Shown here piece after piece: positions 16,272 to 26,442 of a stretch of 45,575 nucleotides of DNA. The notes beneath the pieces were generated by a model. The model was not told the DNA's origin, did no database searches, and saw nothing but the letters and a program-made list of their open reading frames with translations. Every line of letters begins with the position of its first letter. Position 1 is the stretch's first letter. Made by a program: the position numbers and the translations under genes. The DNA comes from Hyphomonadaceae bacterium (GTDB taxonomy: Bacteria; Pseudomonadota; Alphaproteobacteria; Rhizobiales; Hyphomicrobiaceae): assembly GCA_019747815.1 (NCBI GenBank), contig JAIEQJ010000068.1, positions 1 to 45,575 on the forward strand, written 5' to 3'.

Positions 16272-16694
16272 ATGCTGCTCTGGATCAAGGCGCTCCATGT
16301 CATTGCCGTCATCGCCTGGATGGCGGGACTGCTCTATCTGCCGCGCCTGTTCGTCTATCACTGCGCGGCGGAGAAGGGCTCCAAGCAGTCCGAGACCTTC
16401 AAGGTGATGGAGCGGCGCCTGCTGCGCCTCATCATGAACCCGGCGATGATCGTGGTGTGGCTGACGGGGCCCTATCTCGCCTGGGCGCAGGGCATGATCA
16501 ATGATCACTGGCTGTGGGCCAAGTTCGCGCTGGTGGTGCTGCTGACGGGATATCACCATGCGCTCGGGGCCTGGCGCAAGGACTTCGCCGAGGACTGGAA
16601 CACGCGCAATCCGCGCTTCTATCGGATCATGAACGAGGTGCCGACCCTGCTGATGATCGGCATCGTCGTGCTGGTGGTCGTGAAGCCGTTCTAG
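16272..16694 (+). CDS. hemJ: Protoporphyrinogen IX oxidase, HemJ type
   Basis: 140 residues with four transmembrane helices. Oxidises protoporphyrinogen IX to protoporphyrin IX at the membrane; the HemJ type replaces HemG/HemY in most alphaproteobacteria. The N-terminal motif ALHVIAVIAWMAGLLYLPR carries the essential His 9 and the conserved Arg 25, with a further His at 30; a conserved Lys-containing stretch (WAKFALVVLLTGYHH) follows. The ATG at 16272 was chosen because the family starts here; the longer frame upstream reads through the palindromic repeat. Gene order hemE-hemJ-rho is conserved. Confidence 0.94.
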   Translation: MLLWIKALHVIAVIAWMAGLLYLPRLFVYHCAAEKGSKQSETFKVMERRLLRLIMNPAMIVVWLTGPYLAWAQGMINDHWLWAKFALVVLLTGYHHALGAWRKDFAEDWNTRNPRFYRIMNEVPTLLMIGIVVLVVVKPF

Positions 16695-16799
16695 CCGACC
16701 GGAATTGGCTACCGTCCGCTGTCAGTTGAGTGGCCAGTTGCACCTTTGCTACGAGCCAAGGCGTGCCGGCGCGTCCAGTCAAGGAGTTGGGAGCCTCGT

Positions 16800-17228
16800 G
16801 TGAGCCTCGATACCTACCCGCTGATCACGGTGAAGGCGCTGGGCGAGAGCCGGGACTTCTTCACGAGGTTCCTCGGCATGAGCCTCGTGTTCGAGGCGGA
16901 CTGGGTGGTGATGCTGGCACGGACGGGAGGCGGGCCGATTGCGCTGGGGCTGATGACGGCCAACCATCCCTCCCGGCCACCGGGTCCCGAGGCGTTCGAC
17001 GGCAAGGGCATGATCCTGACCTTCCAGGTCGAGGACGCCGCCGCCGAGCACAAGCGGCTGCTGGCGGCGGGTGCACCCATCGTCTACGGCCTGGCGGAGG
17101 AGCCTTGGGGCCAGAGGCGGCTCATGCTGCGCGACCCGTCCGACATCCTGGTCGATGTTGTAGAGCAAATCGAGCCGGCCGCCGGCTTCTGGGACAAGTA
17201 CATCAGCCGCGAGCCCTCAGACGTTTAG
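16800..17228 (+). CDS. VOC (glyoxalase/bleomycin-resistance) family protein
   Basis: 142 residues starting at GTG 16800, with AAGGAG at 16781-16786 upstream. A single VOC fold with paired beta-alpha-beta-beta-beta modules: YPLITVKALGESRDFFTRFLG then FQVEDAAAEHKRLLAAGA and the terminal DPSDILVDVVEQI. Members include glyoxalase I, dioxygenases and antibiotic-binding proteins; function cannot be assigned. Metal ligands are not obvious, the usual His near the start being absent. It sits between hemJ and rho. Confidence 0.85.
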   Translation: MSLDTYPLITVKALGESRDFFTRFLGMSLVFEADWVVMLARTGGGPIALGLMTANHPSRPPGPEAFDGKGMILTFQVEDAAAEHKRLLAAGAPIVYGLAEEPWGQRRLMLRDPSDILVDVVEQIEPAAGFWDKYISREPSDV

Positions 17229-17257
17229 AGATCGGTCAAGCCACGGCGCGGTTTCTC

Positions 17258-17286
17258 TTTTATTTTCTGAGCCGGCCTGCTATATA
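17258..17286 (+). promoter_or_regulatory. Possible rho promoter
   Basis: TTTTAT and TATATA separated by 17 bases, about 190 bases before rho. The -10 is good, the -35 poor. A long leader would fit the known leader-based autoregulation of rho in other bacteria, but I see no defined structure in 17287-17471. Confidence 0.35.
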
Positions 17287-17471
17287 GGGTTGAGTCACCG
17301 TCCGCCGCCGTCGATAGGGCGCGCAGGCGGGGCCCTGGTCAGCCGTCAATGCGCATCCGGGGTCGCGACGTTTCCGGAACATGAGTTCCGCACCCCTCCC
17401 TTACGGCTCCGCGCTTTATTTCAATCCTCCCTCCCGAAGCCGCGCAGCCCCTCCCCATCGGAGACTTTCCC

Positions 17472-18758
17472 ATGCAAGACATCGTCAAGGAGATGAAACT
17501 CCAGGACCTCAAGATCAAAACCCCGACGGAGCTGCTGAGCTTCGCGGAGGAGGTCGGCGTCGAGAACGCCAGCTCCATGCGCAAGCAGGAGCAGATGTTC
17601 GCCATCCTGAAGCAATTGGCCGCCAAGGACACCGAGATCATCGGCACCGGCGTGGTGGAGGTGCTGCAGGACGGCTTCGGCTTTCTGCGCTCGCCCGATG
17701 CCAACTATCTGCCGGGCCCCGACGACATCTACATCTCGCCCTCGCAGATCCGCCGCTTCGGCCTCAGATCGGGTGATACCGTCGATGGACAGATCCGCAG
17801 CCCGAAGGACGGCGAGCGCTACTTTGCGCTGCTCAAGGTCAACCAGATCAACTTCGAGGACCCCGACAAGGCGCGCCACAAGGTGCACTTCGACAACCTG
17901 ACGCCGCTCTATCCCACCAAGTGGCTCAAGCTCGAGATCGAGGATCCCACCATCAAGGACCTCTCCCCGCGCGTGATCGACATCGTCGCGCCGCTGGGCA
18001 AGGGCCAGCGCGCGCTCATCGTCGCGCAGCCGCGCACCGGCAAGACGGTGCTGCTGCAGAACATCGCGCACTCGATCGCCAAGAACCATCCCGAGTGCTA
18101 CCTGATCGTGCTGCTGATCGACGAGCGGCCCGAGGAGGTGACCGACATGCAGCGCTCGGTGAACGGCGAGGTGATCTCCTCCACCTTCGACGAGCCGGCC
18201 ACGCGCCACGTGCAGGTGTCGGAGATGGTGATCGAGAAGGCCAAGCGCCTCGTCGAGCACAAGCGCGACGTGGTGATCCTGCTGGATTCGATCACGCGCC
18301 TCGGCCGGGCCTACAACACCGTGGTGCCGAGCTCCGGCAAGGTGCTGACGGGCGGCGTCGACTCCAACGCGCTGCAGCGGCCGAAGCGCTTCTTCGGTGC
18401 CGCGCGCAACATTGAGGAGGGCGGCTCGCTCACCATCATCGCCACCGCGCTGATCGATACCGGCAGCCGTATGGACGAGGTGATCTTCGAGGAGTTCAAG
18501 GGCACGGGCAACTCGGAAGTGGTGCTCGACCGCAAGGTGTCCGACAAGCGCGTGTTCCCCGCGATCGACATCGCCCGCTCCGGCACGCGCAAGGAGGAGC
18601 TGCTGGTGCCCGCCGACCAGCTCAAGAAGATGTACGTGCTCAGGCGCATCCTCAACCCGATGGGCACCATGGACGCCATCGAGTTCCTGGTCGACAAGCT
18701 GCGCTCGACCAAGACCAACGGCGAGTTCTTCAACTCCATGAGCACGGGGAAGAACTGA
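17472..18758 (+). CDS. rho: Transcription termination factor Rho
   Basis: 428 residues. Hexameric RNA-dependent ATPase that terminates untranslated transcripts. The N-terminal helical domain and the cold-shock-like RNA-binding domain (about 55-125, with GFGFLRS and [16 protein letters not shown]) are followed by the ATPase core: Walker A PRTGKT around 184-190, Walker [11 protein letters not shown], the Q-loop [19 protein letters not shown] and the R-loop [14 protein letters not shown]. An in-frame ATG seven codons later (17493) is the usual start in related Rho proteins and is a fair alternative. No intrinsic terminator follows. Confidence 0.98.
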   Translation: MQDIVKEMKLQDLKIKTPTELLSFAEEVGVENASSMRKQEQMFAILKQLAAKDTEIIGTGVVEVLQDGFGFLRSPDANYLPGPDDIYISPSQIRRFGLRSGDTVDGQIRSPKDGERYFALLKVNQINFEDPDKARHKVHFDNLTPLYPTKWLKLEIEDPTIKDLSPRVIDIVAPLGKGQRALIVAQPRTGKTVLLQNIAHSIAKNHPECYLIVLLIDERPEEVTDMQRSVNGEVISSTFDEPATRHVQVSEMVIEKAKRLVEHKRDVVILLDSITRLGRAYNTVVPSSGKVLTGGVDSNALQRPKRFFGAARNIEEGGSLTIIATALIDTGSRMDEVIFEEFKGTGNSEVVLDRKVSDKRVFPAIDIARSGTRKEELLVPADQLKKMYVLRRILNPMGTMDAIEFLVDKLRSTKTNGEFFNSMSTGKN

Positions 18759-18827
18759 TCGTCCGTTCCGTGCGTTCTTTCGCAGCATGAATTGATAAGC
18801 TAGCGTGGCTCGTCGCAAAGGCGGGCC

Positions 18828-18905
18828 ATGCTTGTTTTCATCGATGAGAGCGGTGATGCCGGCTTCAAGGTGGCGGCTGGCTCCTCACCCGTATTTGCCA
18901 TGGCG
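18828..18905 (+). pseudogene. N-terminal remnant of a DUF3800 protein
   Basis: The first 26 codons read MLVFIDESGDAGFKVAAGSS and continue PVFAMA, an almost textbook start of DUF3800 proteins (metal-dependent RNase H-like fold, with the FIDESGD motif). After about 18905 the similarity stops: the frame runs on to 19142 but with low-complexity, Arg/Ser-rich sequence unlike the family. I read it as a gene that lost its body by deletion. Confidence 0.6.
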
Positions 18906-19229
18906 AGAACTCCCGTTCAGAACCTCTTCTGCAGTTGGCTGATATGTGCGTTGGAGCCATTGCAAGGTCGTATCGAACGGATCACCGCAGCTGTGACCGA
19001 TGGAGGATGCGGCTGCAGACGCGAATCGATGACATGTGGGAGTTCAAATAATGCGCCCCGCACCCTATCCAGTCGATCGACTGGCACGCCACCATACGGT
19101 GACAGTTCGGGTGAGCGGGGCGGCTTTGCCCTTCGAATATAGGCTATTTCGAGGGGAATCTCAGGAATTCGCTTGACAATGTGGATTCTATAAACAACCG
19201 GACGAGTCGCAACACTGGCGAGTGGCAAC
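18906..19229. other. Gap between DUF3800 remnant and acetyltransferase
   Basis: 324 bases with no intact gene. It may hold scrambled remains of the DUF3800 gene, but no frame shows recognisable family motifs. Base composition is a little less GC-rich than the surrounding genes, which fits decayed DNA. Confidence 0.5.
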
Positions 19230-19943
19230 ATGACGTTAGACGAGCAGCCCGTAGGGTTCATGCTGCCCCATTGGGCCCCGCGCCCCGCGCCGCCGCGCAC
19301 CGTGATGGAGGGGCGGTTCTGCCGGCTGGAGCCGCTCGATCCGGCGCGACACGCGCGCGATCTGTATGCGGCCAGTGAACTCGATGCCGAGGGGCGGAAC
19401 TGGACCTATCTGTTCGTCGGACCGTTTGCCGCTTTCGAGAGCTACCGCGCCTGGCTGGACGAGGTGGCCAAGGCCGACGACCCGCTGTTTCACGCCATCG
19501 TCGACCGCAAGACCGGCAAAGCTGTCGGGGTGGCGACCTTCATGCGCATCGACCCGCCGAACGGCGTGATCGAGGTCGGCAACATCAACTACTCGCCGCT
19601 GCTGCAGCGCACGCCCGCCGCCACCGAGGCGATGTTCCTCATGATGGGCCGTGTGTTCGACGAGCTCGGCTATCGGCGCTACGAATGGAAATGCGATACT
19701 TTGAATGCACCATCGCGTGCGGCTGCCCTGCGGCTCGGCTTCCGGTACGAGGGCCTGTTCCGGCAGGCGGTGGTCTACAAGGGCCGCAATCGCGATACCG
19801 CCTGGTTCTCAATCATCGACGGTGAATGGCCGGCGCTCAAGCGCGCCTATGAACAATGGCTGGCGCCCGAGAACTTCGATGCGGCGGGCCGACAGCGGCG
19901 CAAGCTGACAGAGCTTGTTGCGGCAGCGCGCGGCGGCGACTGA
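19230..19943 (+). CDS. GNAT acetyltransferase, RimJ/RimL type
   Basis: 237 residues. N-acetyltransferase fold: N-terminal GRFCRLEPLDPARHARDLY, central IGNINYSP-type strand (VIEVGNINYSPLLQRTPAAT), then the acetyl-CoA-binding helix region and LNAPSRAAALRLGFRYEGLF, the classic RimJ/RimL C-terminus. It may acetylate a protein N-terminus or a small molecule; the target is unknown. It starts a small accessory block after rho. The start is supported by the alignment of the N-terminal domain with the family, although I see no strong ribosome-binding site. Confidence 0.9.
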   Translation: MTLDEQPVGFMLPHWAPRPAPPRTVMEGRFCRLEPLDPARHARDLYAASELDAEGRNWTYLFVGPFAAFESYRAWLDEVAKADDPLFHAIVDRKTGKAVGVATFMRIDPPNGVIEVGNINYSPLLQRTPAATEAMFLMMGRVFDELGYRRYEWKCDTLNAPSRAAALRLGFRYEGLFRQAVVYKGRNRDTAWFSIIDGEWPALKRAYEQWLAPENFDAAGRQRRKLTELVAAARGGD

Positions 19944-20053
19944 TCACTGTTTCTCACAACGGGGTGAGGATGAAATCTGCGGCCGGGCCGGGCGCGTAGT
20001 TGCTCCCGCAAGTAGGCGCCATGACGGCGACCTCACGCAGAGGAGAACGAGCC

Positions 20054-20185
20054 ATGAAGACCATCGTTTCCGCACTCGCCGGCCTTGCGGTTGCTGCCAG
20101 CCTGTCCATCGCCCCGGCCAGCGCCACGTTCAACGGCAACAAGGCCGACACCGTGTTCAAGAAGATGGAACGGAACCTGCCGTAA
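20054..20185 (+). CDS. Very small secreted peptide
   Basis: 43 residues with a strong ribosome-binding site (GAGGAG, nine to ten bases upstream). MKTIVSALAGLAVAASLSIA is a signal peptide, with cleavage likely after ASA near 25, leaving a mature peptide of about 18 residues with a basic, amphipathic look (NGNKADTVFKKMERNLP). I do not recognise it. A good intrinsic terminator follows at 20216-20259, so this looks like a discrete single-gene unit. Confidence 0.6.
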   Translation: MKTIVSALAGLAVAASLSIAPASATFNGNKADTVFKKMERNLP

Positions 20186-20215
20186 TCCTGGCGGGTTCCA
20201 CGGCTCACGGCCAAT

Positions 20216-20259
20216 GGGCGCTTTCGTCTCGACGAGCGAGACGAGCGCCCTTCTTTCTT
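20216..20259 (+). terminator. Rho-independent terminator
   Basis: GGGCGCT pairs with AGCGCCC and CGTCTCG with CGAGACG with a two-base bulge and a short loop, followed by TTCTTTCTT. It lies 31 bases after the small secreted peptide gene. Confidence 0.8.
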
Positions 20260-20304
20260 ATGCAGGCACGTGGCCGCGGCCACGCAGGCCGGCGAAGCTC
20301 ACGG

Positions 20305-20535
20305 CTAAGCTGCACTGTCGGAGGCTGGCGCTGCAGTCGGGGCGGCTGCCACCAGTTGCAGAGCGACGTCGATTTCATGCTGGGCCGCCCTGAGGTCGAT
20401 GGCCGCCTTGCGCAGATCATAGTGAATGCCCGCAAGCGGCAAGCGGTATCCCATCAAATGCCTTCGCGCCGACGCGACCAGGGTGTGCGCCTTGTTGGCC
20501 GCGGCAAATGCGGCCTCTCGTGCTTTATCTTCCAT
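20305..20535 (-). CDS. Small helical protein, unknown
   Basis: 76 residues, rich in alanine, with a predicted all-helical pattern (EAAFAAANKAHTLVASARRHL, then YDLRKAAIDLRAAQHEIDVALQLV) that could form a two-helix coiled coil. No signal peptide, no known motif. An AGGGA stretch lies upstream of its ATG. It is convergent with the secreted peptide gene. Probably real, of unknown function. Confidence 0.5.
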   Translation of the reverse strand: MEDKAREAAFAAANKAHTLVASARRHLMGYRLPLAGIHYDLRKAAIDLRAAQHEIDVALQLVAAAPTAAPASDSAA

Positions 20536-20629
20536 GTATGTATCCCTGTAATGAAATGAGCCGCGGAAGACCTAGCTTCGCAGCGTTAACACAGGGTAAA
20601 CAATAGCTGATATGGGCTATTAGAGGTTC

Positions 20630-21541
20630 TTATTTCTGGAGAGCCTCGGCCCTCAGGCCCAGGATCGTGTCGCGCAACCAGCGATGGCCGGCGTCGTCGT
20701 CGAAACGCTCATGCCAGAGGAGATAGAGGCCGAGCGGCGGCATGCGGAAGGGAAGCGGGTGCCGCTCCAGCCGGTAGAGACTGTAGAGCGCCCGGGCAGC
20801 AAACCGAGAGACCGTCGCAATGAGATCGGATTGCGCGACGAGCGCGCCCACGGCCGTTATGGTCGGCACCGATATGGCGTGTCTGACCTTCATCCCCAGA
20901 CGCTCCAGCTCGAGGGCAACCCCGCTGCTGGCGAGGGATCTGCTCCACACCAGGGCCGCGTGCGGCAGCTCCAGATAGAGCCGCATGGTCAGCCCATGCG
21001 GAAGGGCCGGATGATCCGAGCGCGCCAGCACCACGGCCGTGTCATCGCCCAGCCGCACGCAGCGGACGCCCTCGGCCTCCATCGGCTGGAAGTCCACGGC
21101 CAGCTCGGTTTCCCCGTACCTGAGCTCGGTGAGGAGATCGCTGCTGCGCGTGTTTCTGACAACGCAGCTCACGCCCGGCGCCTTCTGCGCGAGCACCTTG
21201 TAGAGTATCGGCAGGAGCAGGGCGTCGAAGCCGCCGCCGATATCGAACGCAAAGGTGCGCTCGAGATTGCCGATGTCGAGCGTCTTGGGGGTGAAGGCTG
21301 CGTTCGCGTGGGTGAGGACGGCGCGCGCATGCCCGGCGATCTCAAGCGCGCGCGGTGTCGGCCGGACGCCGCGCCCGTGATTCTCAAACAGGGGATCGCT
21401 GGTGAGCTTGCGCAGGCGCGCCAGGGCCTGGCTGACCGCCGGCTGCGTGACGCCCAGCCGCTCGGCCGCACGCGACAGGTTGCCCTCGCTCATGATGGCA
21501 TCGAACACCGGTATGAGCGTCAGCAGCTCCCGGTCCGACAT
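20630..21541 (-). CDS. LysR family transcriptional regulator
   Basis: 303 residues from the ATG at 21541 (MSDRELLTLI). The winged helix-turn-helix lies at about 5-62 (AIMSEGNLSRAAERLGVTQP then AVSQALARLRKL), followed by the linker helix and a two-lobed effector domain (about 90-300). The DPLFENHGRGVRPT wing motif groups it with NodD/SyrM-like members of the family. Target and effector are unknown: the neighbour upstream runs in the same direction, so there is no classical divergently controlled gene. A 17-base palindrome 40 bases upstream of the start may be its own operator. Confidence 0.93.
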   Translation of the reverse strand: MSDRELLTLIPVFDAIMSEGNLSRAAERLGVTQPAVSQALARLRKLTSDPLFENHGRGVRPTPRALEIAGHARAVLTHANAAFTPKTLDIGNLERTFAFDIGGGFDALLLPILYKVLAQKAPGVSCVVRNTRSSDLLTELRYGETELAVDFQPMEAEGVRCVRLGDDTAVVLARSDHPALPHGLTMRLYLELPHAALVWSRSLASSGVALELERLGMKVRHAISVPTITAVGALVAQSDLIATVSRFAARALYSLYRLERHPLPFRMPPLGLYLLWHERFDDDAGHRWLRDTILGLRAEALQK

Positions 21542-21580
21542 ACTCCCTCCACCGATCCCCATGGGGTCTGACTATCCCAA

Positions 21581-21597
21581 TTCGCGCAATACGCGAA
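21581..21597. promoter_or_regulatory. Palindrome upstream of lysR-type gene, possible operator
   Basis: TTCGCG-CAATA-CGCGAA, perfect six-base arms, 40 bases before the lysR-type start. The size fits a LysR recognition site for autoregulation. A CTTTTT run just to its right on the plus strand could make it a terminator, but no plus-strand gene lies upstream. Confidence 0.45.
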
Positions 21598-21681
21598 CTT
21601 TTTGCCTGTGGATTCTCCAAGAAGGCGAACCGGAGATCGATCCTGAGCGTGGGGATGCGAGGTCGGATGGGATGAGAGGGT

Positions 21682-23751
<2,070 letters not shown>

Positions 23752-23835
23752 GGGTGCAGCGTAGCGCGGATCGGACGCAGGCACACCAGGCAAAGCTCGA
23801 CCAAGGGCCACAAACCTCGTGTCGTCCTCGGCCCT

Positions 23836-23878
23836 GGGTCCCGGAGATTCTGCTTTCGCAGATTCCGGGATGACACGG
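23836..23878. repeat. Extragenic palindrome, family 1 (half copy)
   Basis: TGGGTCCCGG then GATTCTGCTTTCGCAGATTC (a small stem) then CCGGGATGACA. It is the right half of the family described at 16148-16249 and lies in the gap upstream of the DUF255 gene. Confidence 0.75.
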
Positions 23879-23899
23879 GGACGCAATGGCGCGTGGGTC

Positions 23900-24112
23900 C
23901 TATCTCCTCGGCTGCTCCCGCATGAGCTGATCCAGCGTCTCCCAGCTCATGAAATGGTGGTCCTGCTTGCCCTTCGGCTTCCAGCGCACGCCGCCCTTGC
24001 TGACCCGCAGCTCTCCGAACTTGCCGCCGCCATCCTCAACGACGAAGTCCACGCCGCTCTCCTCGCGCCGCAGGGGATGGCTCGTGATGTTGACGCAAAC
24101 CGAGTGTGCCAT
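23900..24112 (-). CDS. Small conserved-looking protein, unknown
   Basis: 70 residues from the ATG at 24112 ([20 protein letters not shown]). Soluble, with a short beta-rich pattern ([24 protein letters not shown]) followed by a helical [16 protein letters not shown] tail. No signal peptide or known catalytic motif. The composition and codon pattern look coding; family unknown to me. It runs in the same direction as the DUF255 gene, 148 bases upstream of it. Confidence 0.6.
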   Translation of the reverse strand: MAHSVCVNITSHPLRREESGVDFVVEDGGGKFGELRVSKGGVRWKPKGKQDHHFMSWETLDQLMREQPRR

Positions 24113-24270
24113 TCGCAGTCTCCAGGGCCGGGTGCGGCGGACATTGTCCTCGGCGCGGGCCGGCCTGTCCATATCGATCAGTACAGCGCGTATTGCCGGC
24201 CGATCGCGTGTCGGAGACGTGCGCGGTGCGGCCTGGCGATTGGCCGCAACCTGAGCGCCGCGGCTGCGGT

Positions 24271-24298
24271 TTGGCTCGACATGCAAGCGCGCTATGAT
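24271..24298 (+). promoter_or_regulatory. Probable mnmE promoter
   Basis: TTGGCT and TATGAT separated by 16 bases, 90 bases before the mnmE start. The -10 box is strong. It would start transcription near 24305, in the otherwise featureless gap 24113-24387. Confidence 0.5.
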
Positions 24299-24387
24299 GG
24301 GGAGATGGCACAGCAAAATCCTGAGGGCGGCAGCACCGCCATCGCGCCGCGCGCGGCCGGGCGACGAGCCGTGAGGATTGGCGCGCT

Positions 24388-25734
24388 TTGAGGCCGGCCG
24401 GCGATACCATCTTTGCGGTCTCCAGCGGGCGTGGCCGCGCCGGGGTGGCGGTGGTCCGCATATCGGGGCCAGCGGCCGGCGCCGTGCTCGACCAGATGGC
24501 GCCGCCGCGGCCCAAGCCGCGCTTTGCAGCCTTCAGGACGGTTCGCCATCCCGCCACCGGGGAGATGCTGGACGAGGCGCTGGCGCTGTGGTTTCCAGCG
24601 CCCAAGAGCGAGACCGGCGAGGACATGGCTGAGTTGCAGGTGCATGGCGGGCACGCCGTCGTTCAGGGCGTGCTGGCGGCGCTGGGATCGATCGCCGGCT
24701 GCAGGCTGGCCGAGCCCGGCGAGTTCGCCCGCCGGGCGCTCGAGAACGGCAAGCTCGACCTGACCGGCGCAGAAGGGCTGGCAGACCTCATCGAGGCCGA
24801 GACCGCCGCGCAGCGGCGCCAGGCGCTGCGGCAGGCGGGCGGGTCGCTGTTTCGCTTGTACGAGGGATGGCGGCAGCGCCTGATCGGCGCCATGGCGCAG
24901 CTCGAGGCGGGGATCGATTTCTCCGACGAGCCCGATGTGGCGGCCGACACCCTGAAGACGGCCCGCGCCGAGGTGGCAGCGCTCACGGGCGACATCGCCC
25001 GCCATCTCGACGATGGCCATCGCGGCGAGCTGCTGCGCGAGGGCTTCCACGTGGTGCTGGCGGGACCGCCCAATGCCGGCAAGTCGAGCCTGCTCAATGC
25101 GCTCGCCCGGCGTGAGGTGGCCATCGTCTCGGATGAGGCCGGCACCACGCGCGACGTGATCGAGGTGCGGCTGGAGCTGGAGGGCCTGCCGGTCATCATC
25201 AGCGACACGGCGGGTCTGCACGCAGCCGCCACGGGCAAGGTCGAGCAGGAGGGCATGCGGCGCACGGTGGCGCGGGCGCGCGCGGCCGACCTCGTGCTGT
25301 GGCTGATCGATGTCAGCGCGCCGCCGGCGGCGGTGCCGGTTGGGATCGCCGCCAAGGCGGATCGCACGCTGGTGATCGCCAACAAGATGGACCTGCTGGC
25401 GAGCGGCGTGCTGCATCCGCTGCCGGCGGGCGCCATCGGCATCTCGGTGCTCACGGGCGACGGCATGGACCATCTGGCGCGGCGGCTGACGGCGTGCGTG
25501 CGCGCGCGCATCGGCGAAAGCGAGGCGCCGGTGCTGACCCAGGCGCGCCACCGCCAGCAGCTCGAGCGCTGCATGGCGCCGCTGACGTCGTTTCTGGGGT
25601 CGCCCATCGGCGAGGTGGAGCTGCGGGCCGAAGATCTGCGCCGCGCCGCGCATGCGCTGGGCCGGCTGACGGGGGCGGTGGATGTTGAGGACGTGCTGGA
25701 CCAGGTGTTCAGCCGCTTCTGCATCGGCAAGTGA
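24388..25734 (+). CDS. mnmE: tRNA modification GTPase MnmE
   Basis: 448 residues. With MnmG it adds carboxymethylaminomethyl groups to U34 of certain tRNAs. The start is a TTG (24388), where the family N-terminus GDTIFAVSSGRGRAGVAVVR begins; GAGG lies 11 bases upstream. The folate-binding N-domain covers about 1-118, the helical domain follows, with the G domain inserted at about 215-370 (P-loop GPPNAGKSS with Lys 232; DTAG; NKMD). The C-terminal FCIGK motif carries the catalytic Cys. mnmG is 3.4 kb downstream, with three unrelated minus-strand genes in between. Confidence 0.96.
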   Translation: MRPAGDTIFAVSSGRGRAGVAVVRISGPAAGAVLDQMAPPRPKPRFAAFRTVRHPATGEMLDEALALWFPAPKSETGEDMAELQVHGGHAVVQGVLAALGSIAGCRLAEPGEFARRALENGKLDLTGAEGLADLIEAETAAQRRQALRQAGGSLFRLYEGWRQRLIGAMAQLEAGIDFSDEPDVAADTLKTARAEVAALTGDIARHLDDGHRGELLREGFHVVLAGPPNAGKSSLLNALARREVAIVSDEAGTTRDVIEVRLELEGLPVIISDTAGLHAAATGKVEQEGMRRTVARARAADLVLWLIDVSAPPAAVPVGIAAKADRTLVIANKMDLLASGVLHPLPAGAIGISVLTGDGMDHLARRLTACVRARIGESEAPVLTQARHRQQLERCMAPLTSFLGSPIGEVELRAEDLRRAAHALGRLTGAVDVEDVLDQVFSRFCIGK

Positions 25735-25747
25735 GTGCGTGCGCTGT

Positions 25748-25830
25748 GTCTCCTGGGTCCTGGATATGGCGCTTGCTGCGCCATTCCGGGCTGACAGGGG
25801 CCGGGATGACGGGGGCCGGGATGACAGGGG
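25748..25830. repeat. Extragenic palindrome, family 1 (partial, with repeated end)
   Basis: Contains TCCTGGGTCCTGGATATGGC, GCGCCATTCCGGGCTGACA and then GGGGCCGGGATGAC twice in tandem. A degraded copy of family 1, just before the first parS site. Confidence 0.7.
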
Positions 25831-25833
25831 CAA

Positions 25834-25849
25834 TGTTTCACGTGAAACA
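25834..25849. promoter_or_regulatory. parS: parS site 1
   Basis: TGTTTCACGTGAAACA, a perfect 16-bp palindrome identical to the consensus bacterial ParB-binding sequence. Lies between mnmE and the DUF4345 gene. Confidence 0.95.
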
Positions 25850-25880
25850 GTGCCGAAGGACATGCCGCTGCCGGCCAAGC

Positions 25881-26288
25881 TTAAACGGAAGCTGCCCGCC
25901 GGCCGGCAACGAGATGCGCGATGATGATGATGCACGGCACCAGCAGCTCGGGAACCAGGTAGCCCAGCCAGACCGCCGCGGGCTCCGGCAACCCGACCTG
26001 GCTCATGGAGACCAGGCGTCCCAAGCCGCCGAGAAAAACCGCAAGGGCGATGAGAAAAACCAGCGCGCCCTGCCGACGAACGGTCAGGCCGGCCCACAGG
26101 GCGATGAGACCGGAGCCGAAGTAGATGCCGGCCATGAAGCGATGCACGTTGTCCAGCCGCGGCGTGGTGTCCGGCTGCCCGAGGACCATCTGCAGTGCGC
26201 CGCCGAACATGCCGATTGCGGCCAGCAGAAGCAGGCAGACCTGGACGACGCGCTGGCTGGCCGGCATCGAGGATGCTTCCCGTCCCAT
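25881..26288 (-). CDS. DUF4345 membrane protein
   Basis: 135 residues (128 if the ATG at 26267 is used). Four hydrophobic segments at about 16-34, 52-70, 76-95 and 105-128 make a small four-helix membrane protein. The sequence pattern (NVHRFMAGIYFGSGLIALWA, then FLGGLGRLVSM) is that of the DUF4345 family, of unknown function. It is bounded by parS site 1 downstream and site 2 upstream, and it interrupts the usual mnmE-mnmG neighbourhood. Confidence 0.82.
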   Translation of the reverse strand: MGREASSMPASQRVVQVCLLLLAAIGMFGGALQMVLGQPDTTPRLDNVHRFMAGIYFGSGLIALWAGLTVRRQGALVFLIALAVFLGGLGRLVSMSQVGLPEPAAVWLGYLVPELLVPCIIIIAHLVAGRRAASV

Positions 26289-26399
26289 CCTTGGTCAAGC
26301 CTTGGTCGAGACATCAAGCGGAGCAGCCCCGCTCAAGCTGGCAGATTGCAGGTCTTCCGGGCAGGATGCAAGGCCGTCGCTGCCAATGTTTGCTGTCAG

Positions 26400-26415
26400 T
26401 GTTTCACGTGAAACA
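26400..26415. promoter_or_regulatory. parS: parS site 2
   Basis: Perfect TGTTTCACGTGAAACA, in the gap between the DUF4345 and SulP genes, 28 bases past the SulP stop. Confidence 0.95.
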
Positions 26416-26442
26416 TCGGCGGCCGCGTCGCGCCAGGATGCC

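Noticed and set aside
17421-18818. Long minus-strand open frame opposite rho (465 codons)
   Set aside because: It mirrors rho codon by codon, has Leu/Val/Arg/His-rich low-complexity composition and no family motif; typical of antisense frames in GC-rich genes.
24292-26298. 668-codon minus-strand frame opposite mnmE
   Set aside because: Antisense shadow of mnmE with Arg/Gln/His-rich sequence; it also crosses parS and the DUF4345 gene in another frame.
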